Shown here piece after piece: positions 42,975-51,071 of a stretch of 64,000 nt of DNA. Where the stretch lies: NCBI GenBank assembly GCA_033485155.1, contig JAWQJJ010000002.1, positions 1 to 64,000 on the forward strand, given 5' to 3'. Both the position numbers and the translations under genes were made by a program. Source of the stretch: Methanomassiliicoccus sp. (lineage in GTDB: Archaea > Thermoplasmatota > Thermoplasmata > Methanomassiliicoccales > Methanomassiliicoccaceae). The notes beneath the pieces were generated by a model. The model had not been told where the DNA came from. It saw only the letters and a list, made by a program, of their open reading frames with translations, and made no database searches. Every line of letters starts with the position of its first letter. Within the stretch, counting starts at the first letter, position 1.

Positions 42975-43739
42975 ATGCCTATGGCCGGATCAGCCTTTGA
43001 AGGCGAACGCATCGCGAAAGTGCTAGCTCGGGCCGGCGTGTGCTCGCGCCGCGATGCCGAACGGTTTATCGCGGACGGTCGGGTGGCCGTCGACGGAAAG
43101 GTCCTGACCTCGCCCGCGCTGAATGTTACGGACGAAGCGACTATCACAGTCGACGGGAGGCCCCTGAGGACGGCCGAGAGGACCCGTGTTTGGCGCTACC
43201 ACAAGCCGACGGGCACAATTACGACAGCGAAGGACCCCAAGGGCCGTCCGACGGTATTCGAGAATCTGCCCCCCGAGATGCCGCGGGTTGTGAGCGTGGG
43301 ACGCTTGGATGTCAACACCGAGGGGCTGCTTCTTCTGACGAACGATGGAGAACTAGCGCGGCATCTGGAGCTGCCCCATAACGCCTGGCCGAGGCGCTAT
43401 CGCGTCCGCGTGCAAGGAGACATAGGTCCCGAGAAGTTCGCTTCGGTCGCCAATGGGGTGACCATTGCGGGCATCCGCTACGAGCCAGTCAAGATTGAGA
43501 TCGAGGAAGGCGAGGAAGCGGGAACCGGCCACTGGTTGGTGGTGACCATTCATGAAGGCAAGAATCGTGAGGTCCGCAACATCATGGCTCATCTGGGGCT
43601 GCAGGTGAAGCGCCTGATCCGCGTGTCGTTCGGGCCGTTCTCCCTGGACAAACTGCCCCGCGGAGGTGTCGAGGAGGTTCCACCGCCGGTCCTCAGGAGG
43701 TCACTGGAGAAGTACCTCGATGAAAGGAATGAACGGTAG
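42975..43739 (+). CDS. RsuA/RluB-type rRNA pseudouridine synthase, bacterial-like
   Basis: A 254-residue enzyme with an N-terminal S4 RNA-binding domain (about 8-65, VLARAGVCSRRDAERFIADG) and a catalytic domain with SVGRLDVNTEGLLLLTNDG, which holds the catalytic Asp. The end RLIRVSFGPFSLDKLPRG is also diagnostic. This family modifies rRNA in bacteria, and the detailed wording looks alphaproteobacterial rather than archaeal, so transfer is likely (inference). The ATG at 42975 has a GAGGTGGAG binding site. It lies 93 bases downstream of the second corrinoid gene. Confidence 0.9.
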   Translation: MPMAGSAFEGERIAKVLARAGVCSRRDAERFIADGRVAVDGKVLTSPALNVTDEATITVDGRPLRTAERTRVWRYHKPTGTITTAKDPKGRPTVFENLPPEMPRVVSVGRLDVNTEGLLLLTNDGELARHLELPHNAWPRRYRVRVQGDIGPEKFASVANGVTIAGIRYEPVKIEIEEGEEAGTGHWLVVTIHEGKNREVRNIMAHLGLQVKRLIRVSFGPFSLDKLPRGGVEEVPPPVLRRSLEKYLDERNER

Positions 43740-43947
43740 GCCAAGAGGCCAGGGGGCCGCGGGACGATGAGACGAACGGGGCTACAGGCCTTGCTCTCTC
43801 TGGATAAACTCGATCTCAACGCCGGCATTTTCTGTTGGGGCTGAGGTGTAGCATTAGGTTCCCCGGCCGCATGCCCGAGAGTTGCTCGATCGGGACCGTC
43901 AGGGAACACTGGGTGATCAAGGCTCGGAGGGGTTAATTCTCAAATGC

Positions 43948-43956
43948 TCTTTATAG
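43948..43956 (+). promoter_or_regulatory. TATA box of the CobW-like gene
   Basis: The element tctttatag lies 32-40 bases before the ATG at 43988, predicting a short leader. Confidence 0.5.
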
Positions 43957-43987
43957 TGTGTCAGGCATATCGCACGACAGTGACGCC

Positions 43988-44656
43988 ATGAAGATCGCAC
44001 AGATCGCAGGCTTTTTAGGCAGCGGCAAGACCACGCTGCTCATCGAAGTCGCCAAGGAATTGGTGACCCGGGGAAAGCGCGTTGCCATCGTGGTCAACGA
44101 TGTCGGCGAGATCAACGTAGACTTCAAGATCGTGGATTCCTACGGCCTCAAGGCCAAGGAGATGTCCGGCGGCTGCATATGCTGCGAGATCGCCGGCAAT
44201 TTCGCCAACACCCTCGCGCTGCTGTGGACCAGCTTCAAACCGGACATCGTCATCGTTGAGCCGTCAGGGGTCGCCATCCCCTGGGGCCTGAAGCGGGCAG
44301 CGGAGTACTCCGAGGCCGAGGTTCCGGTCACCATCGAGCATGCCCCAGTGCTGACCCTGGTCGACTCCACCCGCATCGACACCCTGCTGGGGACGGTCAG
44401 GCGGCTGGTGGTCACCCAGATCCGGGAAGCAGACGTCTGTCTGATCAACAAGGTGGACGCCTCGGACGAGGAACGCATCAAGCGCTCCGAGGACCTGGTC
44501 AGGGAGATCAACCCCAAGTGCGAGATGATGAGGATATCCACTCATAAGCGGCAGGGAGTGAAGGAGGTCGCTGACATCATTTCCGAGCGCACCTCCTCGC
44601 GTTATGATGAGGCGGTGGAGCGTGAACTCCTGCGTCAGCAGTACGGGAGCGGATGA
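43988..44656 (+). CDS. CobW/HypB/UreG-like P-loop GTPase (COG0523 type)
   Basis: A 222-residue metallochaperone-type GTPase. The P-loop GFLGSGKTTLL is at residues 8-18, the metal-binding motif GGCICCEI (CxCC) is near 60 and the guanine motif NKVD near 157. COG0523 and HypB/UreG relatives deliver Ni, Zn or Co to enzymes, or handle cobalamin precursors. The C-terminal beta domain of full CobW is missing. The gene overlaps the next one by ATGA and begins an operon of three, beside the corrinoid genes, which suggests cobalt or corrinoid loading (inference). Confidence 0.88.
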   Translation: MKIAQIAGFLGSGKTTLLIEVAKELVTRGKRVAIVVNDVGEINVDFKIVDSYGLKAKEMSGGCICCEIAGNFANTLALLWTSFKPDIVIVEPSGVAIPWGLKRAAEYSEAEVPVTIEHAPVLTLVDSTRIDTLLGTVRRLVVTQIREADVCLINKVDASDEERIKRSEDLVREINPKCEMMRISTHKRQGVKEVADIISERTSSRYDEAVERELLRQQYGSG

Positions 44657-45117
44657 ACATGGACGAGGATGTACACTTGGCCATGCACCGGGAAGCCGAC
44701 GAACTGGGTAAGTTCGCCACCCAGATCAGGGTGCACGCCCCCCAGGCCTTGTCCCGGGAGGAGGCAGCCAGGGTGCTGGGGGAGCTGCTGTCCGCGGTGA
44801 CCAAGGGCTGCATGGACCACGGCGCCGATCTGGTCGGGCACGTCAAAGCCTTCCTGAAGACGGCCAACGGTGCAATGTCTGCCAGCCTGATCGATCTGCA
44901 GAGAGGACCTAATGTGACGCACGACTTCGGGCAGGGTGCGACCTTCCAGGACGCAGAGCTCACCATGCACGTAATTGTTCACGGGATTTGGGATCCCGAG
45001 GTCCGGGAGCAGAGCCTGGAGGCGATCGCCGCGGTGTTCGGACGGTATGGGCTCACATATGAGATCGTCAAGGACTACTATGAGGTCGAGAAGGGCATGG
45101 CCCACCATGGGGGATGA
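44653..45117 (+). CDS. Uncharacterised protein coupled to the CobW-like GTPase
   Basis: A 154-residue protein of mixed alpha/beta pattern with no family I recognise. It begins in the stop of the GTPase gene (ATGA overlap). It has one Cys (Cys56 in TKGCMDHG), several His residues (HLAMHREAD, VTHDFGQ, MHVIVHG, AHHGG) and a long helix at residues 10-50. The His-rich pattern would suit metal handling, but this is only an inference from the partner GTPase. Confidence 0.65.
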   Translation: MNMDEDVHLAMHREADELGKFATQIRVHAPQALSREEAARVLGELLSAVTKGCMDHGADLVGHVKAFLKTANGAMSASLIDLQRGPNVTHDFGQGATFQDAELTMHVIVHGIWDPEVREQSLEAIAAVFGRYGLTYEIVKDYYEVEKGMAHHGG

Positions 45118-45120
45118 AGC

Positions 45121-45480
45121 GTGGCCCGGGACGAAGAGGATAGACCGAGGCAGAGGGACTTCATCCACCCCAACTACGCCCAGGCTATGGTGGAGCACGG
45201 GGTCAGCTGGAACACGCTGGCCACCATTCGTAAGTCCAAATGCCCCCAGTGCGGGTTCGAGTTCTCACTGACCTATGCCAGGACCATCGCCTGCCGGGGC
45301 TGCCCCATGGCCACGAAGAACTGCCCCAAAGTGCGGTGCGCCAAGTGCGACCACGAGTTCTACATCCAGGATATGGACCACATCGGTGGCAGTGCCTATG
45401 CCGAACGAGCGGTGGCCAATCACCAGTCCAGGGTGGAGCGCAAGTACAACGAACAGATCGGCCGGACCAGGCATCGCTGA
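45121..45480 (+). CDS. Zinc-ribbon protein, third gene of the GTPase operon
   Basis: A 119-residue protein starting at GTG 45121, three bases after the previous stop. The centre carries two Cys pairs, CPQCGFEF and VRCAKCDHEFYI, with an additional CRGCPMATKNC in between, seven or more cysteines in all. They would form one or two zinc or Fe-S sites. The N- and C-terminal parts are polar. It is likely a partner of the CobW-like GTPase. Confidence 0.65.
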   Translation: MARDEEDRPRQRDFIHPNYAQAMVEHGVSWNTLATIRKSKCPQCGFEFSLTYARTIACRGCPMATKNCPKVRCAKCDHEFYIQDMDHIGGSAYAERAVANHQSRVERKYNEQIGRTRHR

Positions 45481-45487
45481 GCCGGCC

Positions 45488-46120
45488 TCACTTCCTCTTC
45501 TCGAAGAAGTTTTTGAGGATGTTCCTCTCCCCTCTTTTTATCGTCTCCGCGACGGTGGAGGTCGACATCCCGGACATGATGGCCAGCTCTTCCAGGGTTA
45601 TGCGCTTGGGGTAGTCGAAATAGCCCCTCTCCAGCGCGAGCCGCAGCACCTTCTCCTGCTTCCTGGTGACCACCGGACGGTCCACGGTGCGGGCGATCCG
45701 GGTGATCTCGATGTCCACTCCCCGGGAGGAGATCGCCTTGATGAGGTTGGGCAGGGAACCCTCGCTGCCTGACAACACCTTGAACGAGGCTTTGCCGTCC
45801 CCGTTGGACCATGCTGACTCGAGGAAGCAGCCGCAGTCCACGATGTTCCAGATGACCCATAGGTCCCGCATAGCCACCGAACCGACCACTCGTCCCTCGG
45901 ACGATTCGACCACCTCCACGCTGATGATCTCCGGACGCGCCCGGACCTCATCGATGGCTTCCTCTACGTCTCCCTCCATACCATAGATCTCGAACAGGGC
46001 CTGGCCCCCCTTCTTCCTCCAAGGTATGCACTCAGTAACGGTGACGCTGCAAGACCGATCGGCAGCCAGGTCCACGATCCAGAAGCGCATGCCCCGGATG
46101 GAAAACTCGGCCTCCATCAT
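45488..46120 (-). CDS. HTH_10 (bacterio-opsin activator-like) transcription regulator
   Basis: A 210-residue regulator. The C-terminal 55 residues match the bacterio-opsin activator type helix-turn-helix (LALERGYFDYPKRITLEELA, then MSGMSTSTVAETIKRGE). The N-terminal part (about 1-145) is an alpha/beta sensor-like domain of unknown ligand with a CGC motif in NIVDCGCFLES. It is divergent from the first hydantoinase-like gene, 163 bases away, and is a candidate regulator of that operon. Confidence 0.85.
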   Translation of the reverse strand: MMEAEFSIRGMRFWIVDLAADRSCSVTVTECIPWRKKGGQALFEIYGMEGDVEEAIDEVRARPEIISVEVVESSEGRVVGSVAMRDLWVIWNIVDCGCFLESAWSNGDGKASFKVLSGSEGSLPNLIKAISSRGVDIEITRIARTVDRPVVTRKQEKVLRLALERGYFDYPKRITLEELAIMSGMSTSTVAETIKRGERNILKNFFEKRK

Positions 46121-46283
46121 GCGGACAGGCCCTAATGGGGGCCCCCTTAGTTAGTCTTTCTGAATGGCCGGGCCCACGATCCCCGGGAAACAGGCAGGCT
46201 AATGTTCGAAATCAGACATGTTTATGCGGGGGCATCATAATCCCCTTCCAGATGCTCCATTGGGCCGACGAGGTTGTAACCTG

Positions 46284-48230
46284 ATGACCCTTGGATTAGG
46301 TGTGGACACTGGCGGCACATTCACTGACGCAGCTATCGTCGATCTCGATTCCCAGATGGTGCTGGCAAAGGCCAAGGCGTCCACCACGTATCAGGATCTG
46401 TCTATCGGCATCGTCGAGGCCGTGGAGGCGGCGATCGAGAAAGGCAACATCGATCCCGCGGAGATCAAACTGGTCGGCCTCTCTACCACTCTGGCCACTA
46501 ATTCGATCCTGCAGGGGCGGGGAGGAGATGTCGGGCTCATTGGCATAGGATGGACCCCCCAGCCGGAGTGGGCCTTCGATGTCAAGCGAACAGCCTTCGT
46601 CCGCGGCGGATACGATTCCATGGGCAAGCGGATCGAGCCCCTGGACGAGGCGGGGCTGGAAGCGGCCATCGACGAGGTCTGCAAGGAGGTCGACGCCGTG
46701 GTGATCTCCGGCATGTTCAGCGTGGCCAACCCCATCCAGGAGGCATCGGCCAAGGGGATGGTGCAATCGCGGTACAATCTGCCGGTGGTCATGGGGCATG
46801 ACATGACTGCAGAGCTGGGGATCTACGAGCGAACAGTGACCGCGGTCCTCAACGCCAAGCTGCTTCCGATCATCAACGATTTCCTGGAGGCGATGGAGCG
46901 CTCACTGCTCTCCCGGGGCATCGACGCTTCGATCTATGTATTCAAGGGAGACGGAGGGCTGATGAGCCTGCCGGTGGCGAAGGAGCGCCCGGTGGATACC
47001 GTTCTCTCCGGCCCAGCGGCCAGCCTCATGGGTGGCCGGGCGATCTCCCGGCTCGATAGTTGCTTGGTGGTGGACCTCGGGGGCACATCCACCGACATCG
47101 CTTACCTCCAGGATGGGTTCCCGCGCCTCAACATGGAAGGCTCCATGGTGGGCAGATGGCGTACCAGGGTCAGAGCCATCGACATCTGGACCTCCGGCCT
47201 CGGGGGGGACTCCAACGTCACCATGGACGACAAGGGCAATCTCACCATCGGCCCGGACCGCGTGGTGCCCCTGGCCATCGCCACAAAGGGCCGCCCTGAG
47301 CTGAGGACGAGAATGGCAGCGCAGGACACTATCAACTTCTACCTGCCCATACGTCGGGAGTCTCCCGTGCTGTCAGCCAAGGAGAGAAGGGTCCTCCAGT
47401 TCGTCTGGGACCGCGGCGACTGTACCCTCTTCGAAGCGATCAACGGGATCGACGATGTGGTGTTCGTCGAGGACCAGCTCATCGCCCTGCGCAAGAGGGG
47501 CTATATCCAGCTGACCGGATTGACCCCCACGGACATCATGCATGTTCAGGGGATCTACGAAGCAGGGGACAAAGAAGCCGCGGAAAGCGCCCTTAAGATC
47601 TTTGCTAACAAGTACGGGGATGATCCGGGGAGACTGGCGGACATGATAATGGACCTCATGATAACCCGCATCGGCGAGGAGATCATCAAGAAGGCGGTGG
47701 TCGATCATGGCGGAGAGATCCCCAGCTCCAAAGGTTTCGACCTCCTCCTGCGCTCTGCCACCGGTTCCAAGGTGCTGAAGGATCTGGACGTCCAAGCCCG
47801 GCCCATCGTGCCCATCGTAGGTGTGGGCGCCCCGGCTGAGGTATTCATCAAGCCGCTGGAGACCAGGCTGGGCTGTCCGGTCATCGTCCCGGAGAACCAT
47901 GATGTGGGGAACGCCGTAGGGGCGGTGCTCAGTCAGGTGACCGAGACGGCCACCGTGCGCATCTTCCCCAAGGACTTCAAGTACATCGTCTTTGGACCCG
48001 GTTCCTCGCCCATGGAATACTCCAACTACGACTCGGCCATGGCTGCCGGCAAGTCCTATGCTGAATACTTCGTGAAAGAGCGGATCAAGCGTACTGGGGC
48101 GGTCGATATCAAGGTTAAGCTGGACGTGGACGAGCACCGCTTCTGCGACGGGTATGGGCAGGAAATGAAGTTCACCAACTGGGTGGATCTGACCGCTACG
48201 GCGACAGGAAAGCCCAAGATCAAGATGTGA
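46284..48230 (+). CDS. Hydantoinase/oxoprolinase A-type ATPase, paralogue 1
   Basis: A 648-residue protein of the hydantoinase A / 5-oxoprolinase family with an ASKHA-type ATP-binding fold. Phosphate loops: GVDTGGTFTDAA (4-15) and VDLGGTSTDIAYL (about 260). Known members use ATP to open amide rings or carboxylate ketones, normally with a B subunit; no B gene is nearby. Between about 365 and 425 lies a winged-helix-like insert ending in RGYIQLTGLTPTD, shared by all three paralogues. The ATG at 46284 is chosen since homology starts there. A TATA-like tgtttatg is at about 46217. Confidence 0.85.
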   Translation: MTLGLGVDTGGTFTDAAIVDLDSQMVLAKAKASTTYQDLSIGIVEAVEAAIEKGNIDPAEIKLVGLSTTLATNSILQGRGGDVGLIGIGWTPQPEWAFDVKRTAFVRGGYDSMGKRIEPLDEAGLEAAIDEVCKEVDAVVISGMFSVANPIQEASAKGMVQSRYNLPVVMGHDMTAELGIYERTVTAVLNAKLLPIINDFLEAMERSLLSRGIDASIYVFKGDGGLMSLPVAKERPVDTVLSGPAASLMGGRAISRLDSCLVVDLGGTSTDIAYLQDGFPRLNMEGSMVGRWRTRVRAIDIWTSGLGGDSNVTMDDKGNLTIGPDRVVPLAIATKGRPELRTRMAAQDTINFYLPIRRESPVLSAKERRVLQFVWDRGDCTLFEAINGIDDVVFVEDQLIALRKRGYIQLTGLTPTDIMHVQGIYEAGDKEAAESALKIFANKYGDDPGRLADMIMDLMITRIGEEIIKKAVVDHGGEIPSSKGFDLLLRSATGSKVLKDLDVQARPIVPIVGVGAPAEVFIKPLETRLGCPVIVPENHDVGNAVGAVLSQVTETATVRIFPKDFKYIVFGPGSSPMEYSNYDSAMAAGKSYAEYFVKERIKRTGAVDIKVKLDVDEHRFCDGYGQEMKFTNWVDLTATATGKPKIKM

Positions 48231-48310
48231 AGGCTCGGCGCGGCAGGGACCGCGCGGCCCAACGGGCCCATGGGCCCGAGCAACGATCGAACCGATATGG
48301 ACGTGCGACA

Positions 48311-50341
48311 ATGATGGTATCAGGAAAGAACGAGGAAGAAAACCTGGGACTGGGGATCGACACCGGCGGTACCTATACCGACGCGGCCATCCTGGACATG
48401 GCCAGCGGTAAAGTGCTGGCGAAGGCCAAAGCCCTGACCACCAGAGGGGATCTGACGATCGGAATCGGCAACGCCATCTCCGCCCTGGACCGATCCTATG
48501 ATGGTCGGATCCATTTGCTGGCGGTCTCGTCGACCCTGGCCACTAACTCGGTGGTGGAGGGCAAAGGCTGCCGGGTCGGTCTGATCGTCATCGGCCATGA
48601 CGCCGTACCCAACATCCCGGTGGACGAGATAGCCCGCATCAAGGGCGGTCACAATCTAGAGGGGGCGAAGAAGGCGGAGCTAGATATCGAGGGAGCTAAG
48701 GAGTTCGTGGAGGCGGTGAAGAACAAGGTCGACGCCTTCGCCATCTCCGGCTACCTCAGCGTGCGAAACCCGGAGCACGAGGTCGCGATCAAGAAACTGG
48801 TGCAGTCCCTCACTCCCTGCCCGGTGGTTTGCGGTCACGAACTATCCTCGGCCCTGGGCTTTCACGAGCGGACTATCACTGCGGTCCTCAATGCTCGCCT
48901 GATACCCATAATCGCCGACCTCATCGTCTCTATTAGGAAGGTGCAGGATAGGTTCGGCATCAAGGCCCCCCTCATGATCGTCAAGGGCGATGGCTCGCTC
49001 ATGGACGAGTCGGTGGCCAGGGAGCGACCGGTGGAGACCATCCTGTCCGGGCCTGCGGCATCGATCATCGGGGCCAAGGCCCTGACCAGCCTGGACAATG
49101 CCATCATCGTCGACGTCGGGGGAACGACGACAGACATCGGTATCCTGCGTAACGGCCGGCCCCGCCTGGACGGCGAGGGGGCTATTCTGGGTGGATGGCG
49201 TACCCGGGTTCGGGCCGTGGATGTGTTCACCTCCGGAATAGGAGGTGATTCCAGGGTAGTGGTGGCGAGCGGGAAGATACACCTCACCGCGCTGAGGGTC
49301 ATCCCGCTGTGTATCGCCTCCTCCTCGTTCCCAGCGCTGCGGCCCAAGCTGGAGGCTCTCATGGGCTCCAAGGGGCGGTGGGTTCCTTCGTACATGGATC
49401 TTGACACCATCCCCCAGGTCACCGAGTTCTTCACCTTCTGCAAGGACGTCAACGGCTTCGACCTGAGCGATGACCAGCGAAAGGTCATCGAGCTCGTCCG
49501 GCAGGAGCCTCGATCGCTTTACGAGCTGGCTGAGCTGTTGAAGGTGCACCCCCTCTCCCTCAATCTGAGGAAGATGGAGGCCCTGGGCATCATCCAGCGC
49601 ATTGGACTCACCCCCACGGACATGCTGCACGCCGAAGGCTCCTACGTTGAGTATGATGCCGAGGCCTCCAAGATGGGCGTGACGATCCAGGCGGAGATCA
49701 TGGGTCTCCCCGTCCCCGAATTCATCCGGGCGGTCAAGACCGCGGCCATAGAGAAGATCACCTTCGAGGTGCTGAAGAAGCTGGTGTTCGAGGAGGTCGG
49801 GGAGGCTAAACTGGACGAGGTAGCCATGGCCCTGATGAACAACATGGTGCGGGGAACGGGTCGCCGGGACTTCGCCTGCCACCTGGAACTTAACAAGCCG
49901 ATCATAGGCATCGGGGCCCCCGTAGGGGCGTACCTTCCGGCGGTAGCCAAGATCTTCGGTACTGATCTGGTGCTGCCAGAGCACTCCGAGATCGGCAACG
50001 CCGCCGGAGCAATATCAGGTAACGTCATGGAGTCGGTCGAGCTGCTGATCCGCCCCAAGAAGGGCCTGGCGGAGATGGAGAACCCGCCCTGCACTCTATA
50101 TTGGATGCAGGAGAAGAAGGACTTCATGCACCTGGAAGAGGCGGTCGAGTATGCCCGTACGGAGGGCAGCCGCCTGGTCCGGGAGAAAGCCCTGGCATCG
50201 GGGGCCGACAGCGTGGAGGTCCTCGTGGACAACCGCCGCAAAGAGGCCAAGCTGGGTGGAGGATGGGGAGGTAACCTCCTGCTCGAGTTGATAATAACGG
50301 TGACCGGGGTCGGCAAGCCCAAGTTGTTCTACGAGGGATGA
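48311..50341 (+). CDS. Hydantoinase/oxoprolinase A-type ATPase, paralogue 2
   Basis: A 676-residue paralogue, 80 bases after the first. ASKHA loops are GIDTGGTYTDAAI (about 15-27) and VDVGGTTTDIGIL (about 270). The winged-helix-like insert (about 385-440) ends in LGIIQRIGLTPTDML. The C-terminal region has GIGAPVGAYLPAVAK. No hydantoinase B gene is present. Its stop overlaps the start of the first DGC protein, so all of 46284-51071 looks like one operon. Confidence 0.85.
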   Translation: MMVSGKNEEENLGLGIDTGGTYTDAAILDMASGKVLAKAKALTTRGDLTIGIGNAISALDRSYDGRIHLLAVSSTLATNSVVEGKGCRVGLIVIGHDAVPNIPVDEIARIKGGHNLEGAKKAELDIEGAKEFVEAVKNKVDAFAISGYLSVRNPEHEVAIKKLVQSLTPCPVVCGHELSSALGFHERTITAVLNARLIPIIADLIVSIRKVQDRFGIKAPLMIVKGDGSLMDESVARERPVETILSGPAASIIGAKALTSLDNAIIVDVGGTTTDIGILRNGRPRLDGEGAILGGWRTRVRAVDVFTSGIGGDSRVVVASGKIHLTALRVIPLCIASSSFPALRPKLEALMGSKGRWVPSYMDLDTIPQVTEFFTFCKDVNGFDLSDDQRKVIELVRQEPRSLYELAELLKVHPLSLNLRKMEALGIIQRIGLTPTDMLHAEGSYVEYDAEASKMGVTIQAEIMGLPVPEFIRAVKTAAIEKITFEVLKKLVFEEVGEAKLDEVAMALMNNMVRGTGRRDFACHLELNKPIIGIGAPVGAYLPAVAKIFGTDLVLPEHSEIGNAAGAISGNVMESVELLIRPKKGLAEMENPPCTLYWMQEKKDFMHLEEAVEYARTEGSRLVREKALASGADSVEVLVDNRRKEAKLGGGWGGNLLLELIITVTGVGKPKLFYEG

Positions 50342-50688
50342 GCATGGGGCAGGTCAACATTCTGATGTGCGCTGGTTTCTCCCCTTCGGCCCGGGTGGTG
50401 CGGAAGGCCATTCGCAGGGTGGCGGAACAGAAGGAGATCCGAGTGCTCAGCCCCTGCCCCGCGGGGGCCGGGCTGGCCAAGTACGTCGAGGAGCTTAAGT
50501 CCCTCGACCCTTCCCGCACCCTGGTGGTGGAGGGATGCGACGGTTGCTGCGGTACCCAGACCATGATGCTGAATGGAGTGATGCCTACTCGAACGGTGAT
50601 CATCGACAAGACCGCCATCGCCGATGAGCGAGCGATAGCCTCAGCCGAGGCCAAGATCCTCGCCAGCCTGAAGGAGATGGGCGAATGA
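50338..50688 (+). CDS. DGC-type (putative zinc-binding) small protein 1
   Basis: A 116-residue protein resembling the DGC family (putative zinc-binding). Cysteine motifs are MCAGFSPSARVV, LSPCPAGAG and the hallmark VEGCDGCC. The family often lies beside corrinoid methyltransferases or metal genes in anaerobes, with no proven function. It overlaps the preceding ATPase gene (ATGA) and the next DGC gene (ATGA), so expression is coupled. Confidence 0.8.
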   Translation: MSMGQVNILMCAGFSPSARVVRKAIRRVAEQKEIRVLSPCPAGAGLAKYVEELKSLDPSRTLVVEGCDGCCGTQTMMLNGVMPTRTVIIDKTAIADERAIASAEAKILASLKEMGE

Positions 50689-51071
50689 GGGTGATGGTAG
50701 TGATATGCGGAGCGAACGGAGAGCGCTCCATGCTCATCGAGAAGGCGGTAGAGGAGTTCGCCCCCAAGTACTTCGACCGCATCCTGCAGTTCAGCGCCTG
50801 CACCGTGGCCGCATCTCCGATCCTGGTGCAGATGAGCGGCGGGGACCCTGATCATCTGGTGGCGGTGAACGGCTGCCGCAACCGGTGCGCCGATCTCATT
50901 CTGAAGAAGGCGGGGATATCGCCCAAGGTAACCATCGTCTTGGACGATGCGGTGGACCGTGAGCTGGGCAAGTGCGAAGCATGCACCCGCTTCGTGTTCC
51001 CGGATATCCGGGAGGAGGAGTGGACCAACTTGGCTAGGATGATGGGCGAGGCGGTGGAGAAGGCCCAGTGA
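50685..51071 (+). CDS. DGC-type small protein 2
   Basis: A 128-residue relative of the previous gene, with ICGANGERSM, FSACTVAAS, VNGCRNRCADL and a C-terminal KCEACTRF. The typical DGC triplet is replaced by NGC, but the Cys positions correspond. The two proteins could form a hetero-oligomer with a shared metal site (inference). Its stop is directly adjacent to the end of the converging HAD gene. Confidence 0.72.
   Translation: MRVMVVICGANGERSMLIEKAVEEFAPKYFDRILQFSACTVAASPILVQMSGGDPDHLVAVNGCRNRCADLILKKAGISPKVTIVLDDAVDRELGKCEACTRFVFPDIREEEWTNLARMMGEAVEKAQ

Noticed and set aside
47373-48311. Minus-strand open frame of 312 codons opposite the first hydantoinase-like gene
   Set aside because: Same shadow effect; the plus strand has conserved ASKHA motifs.
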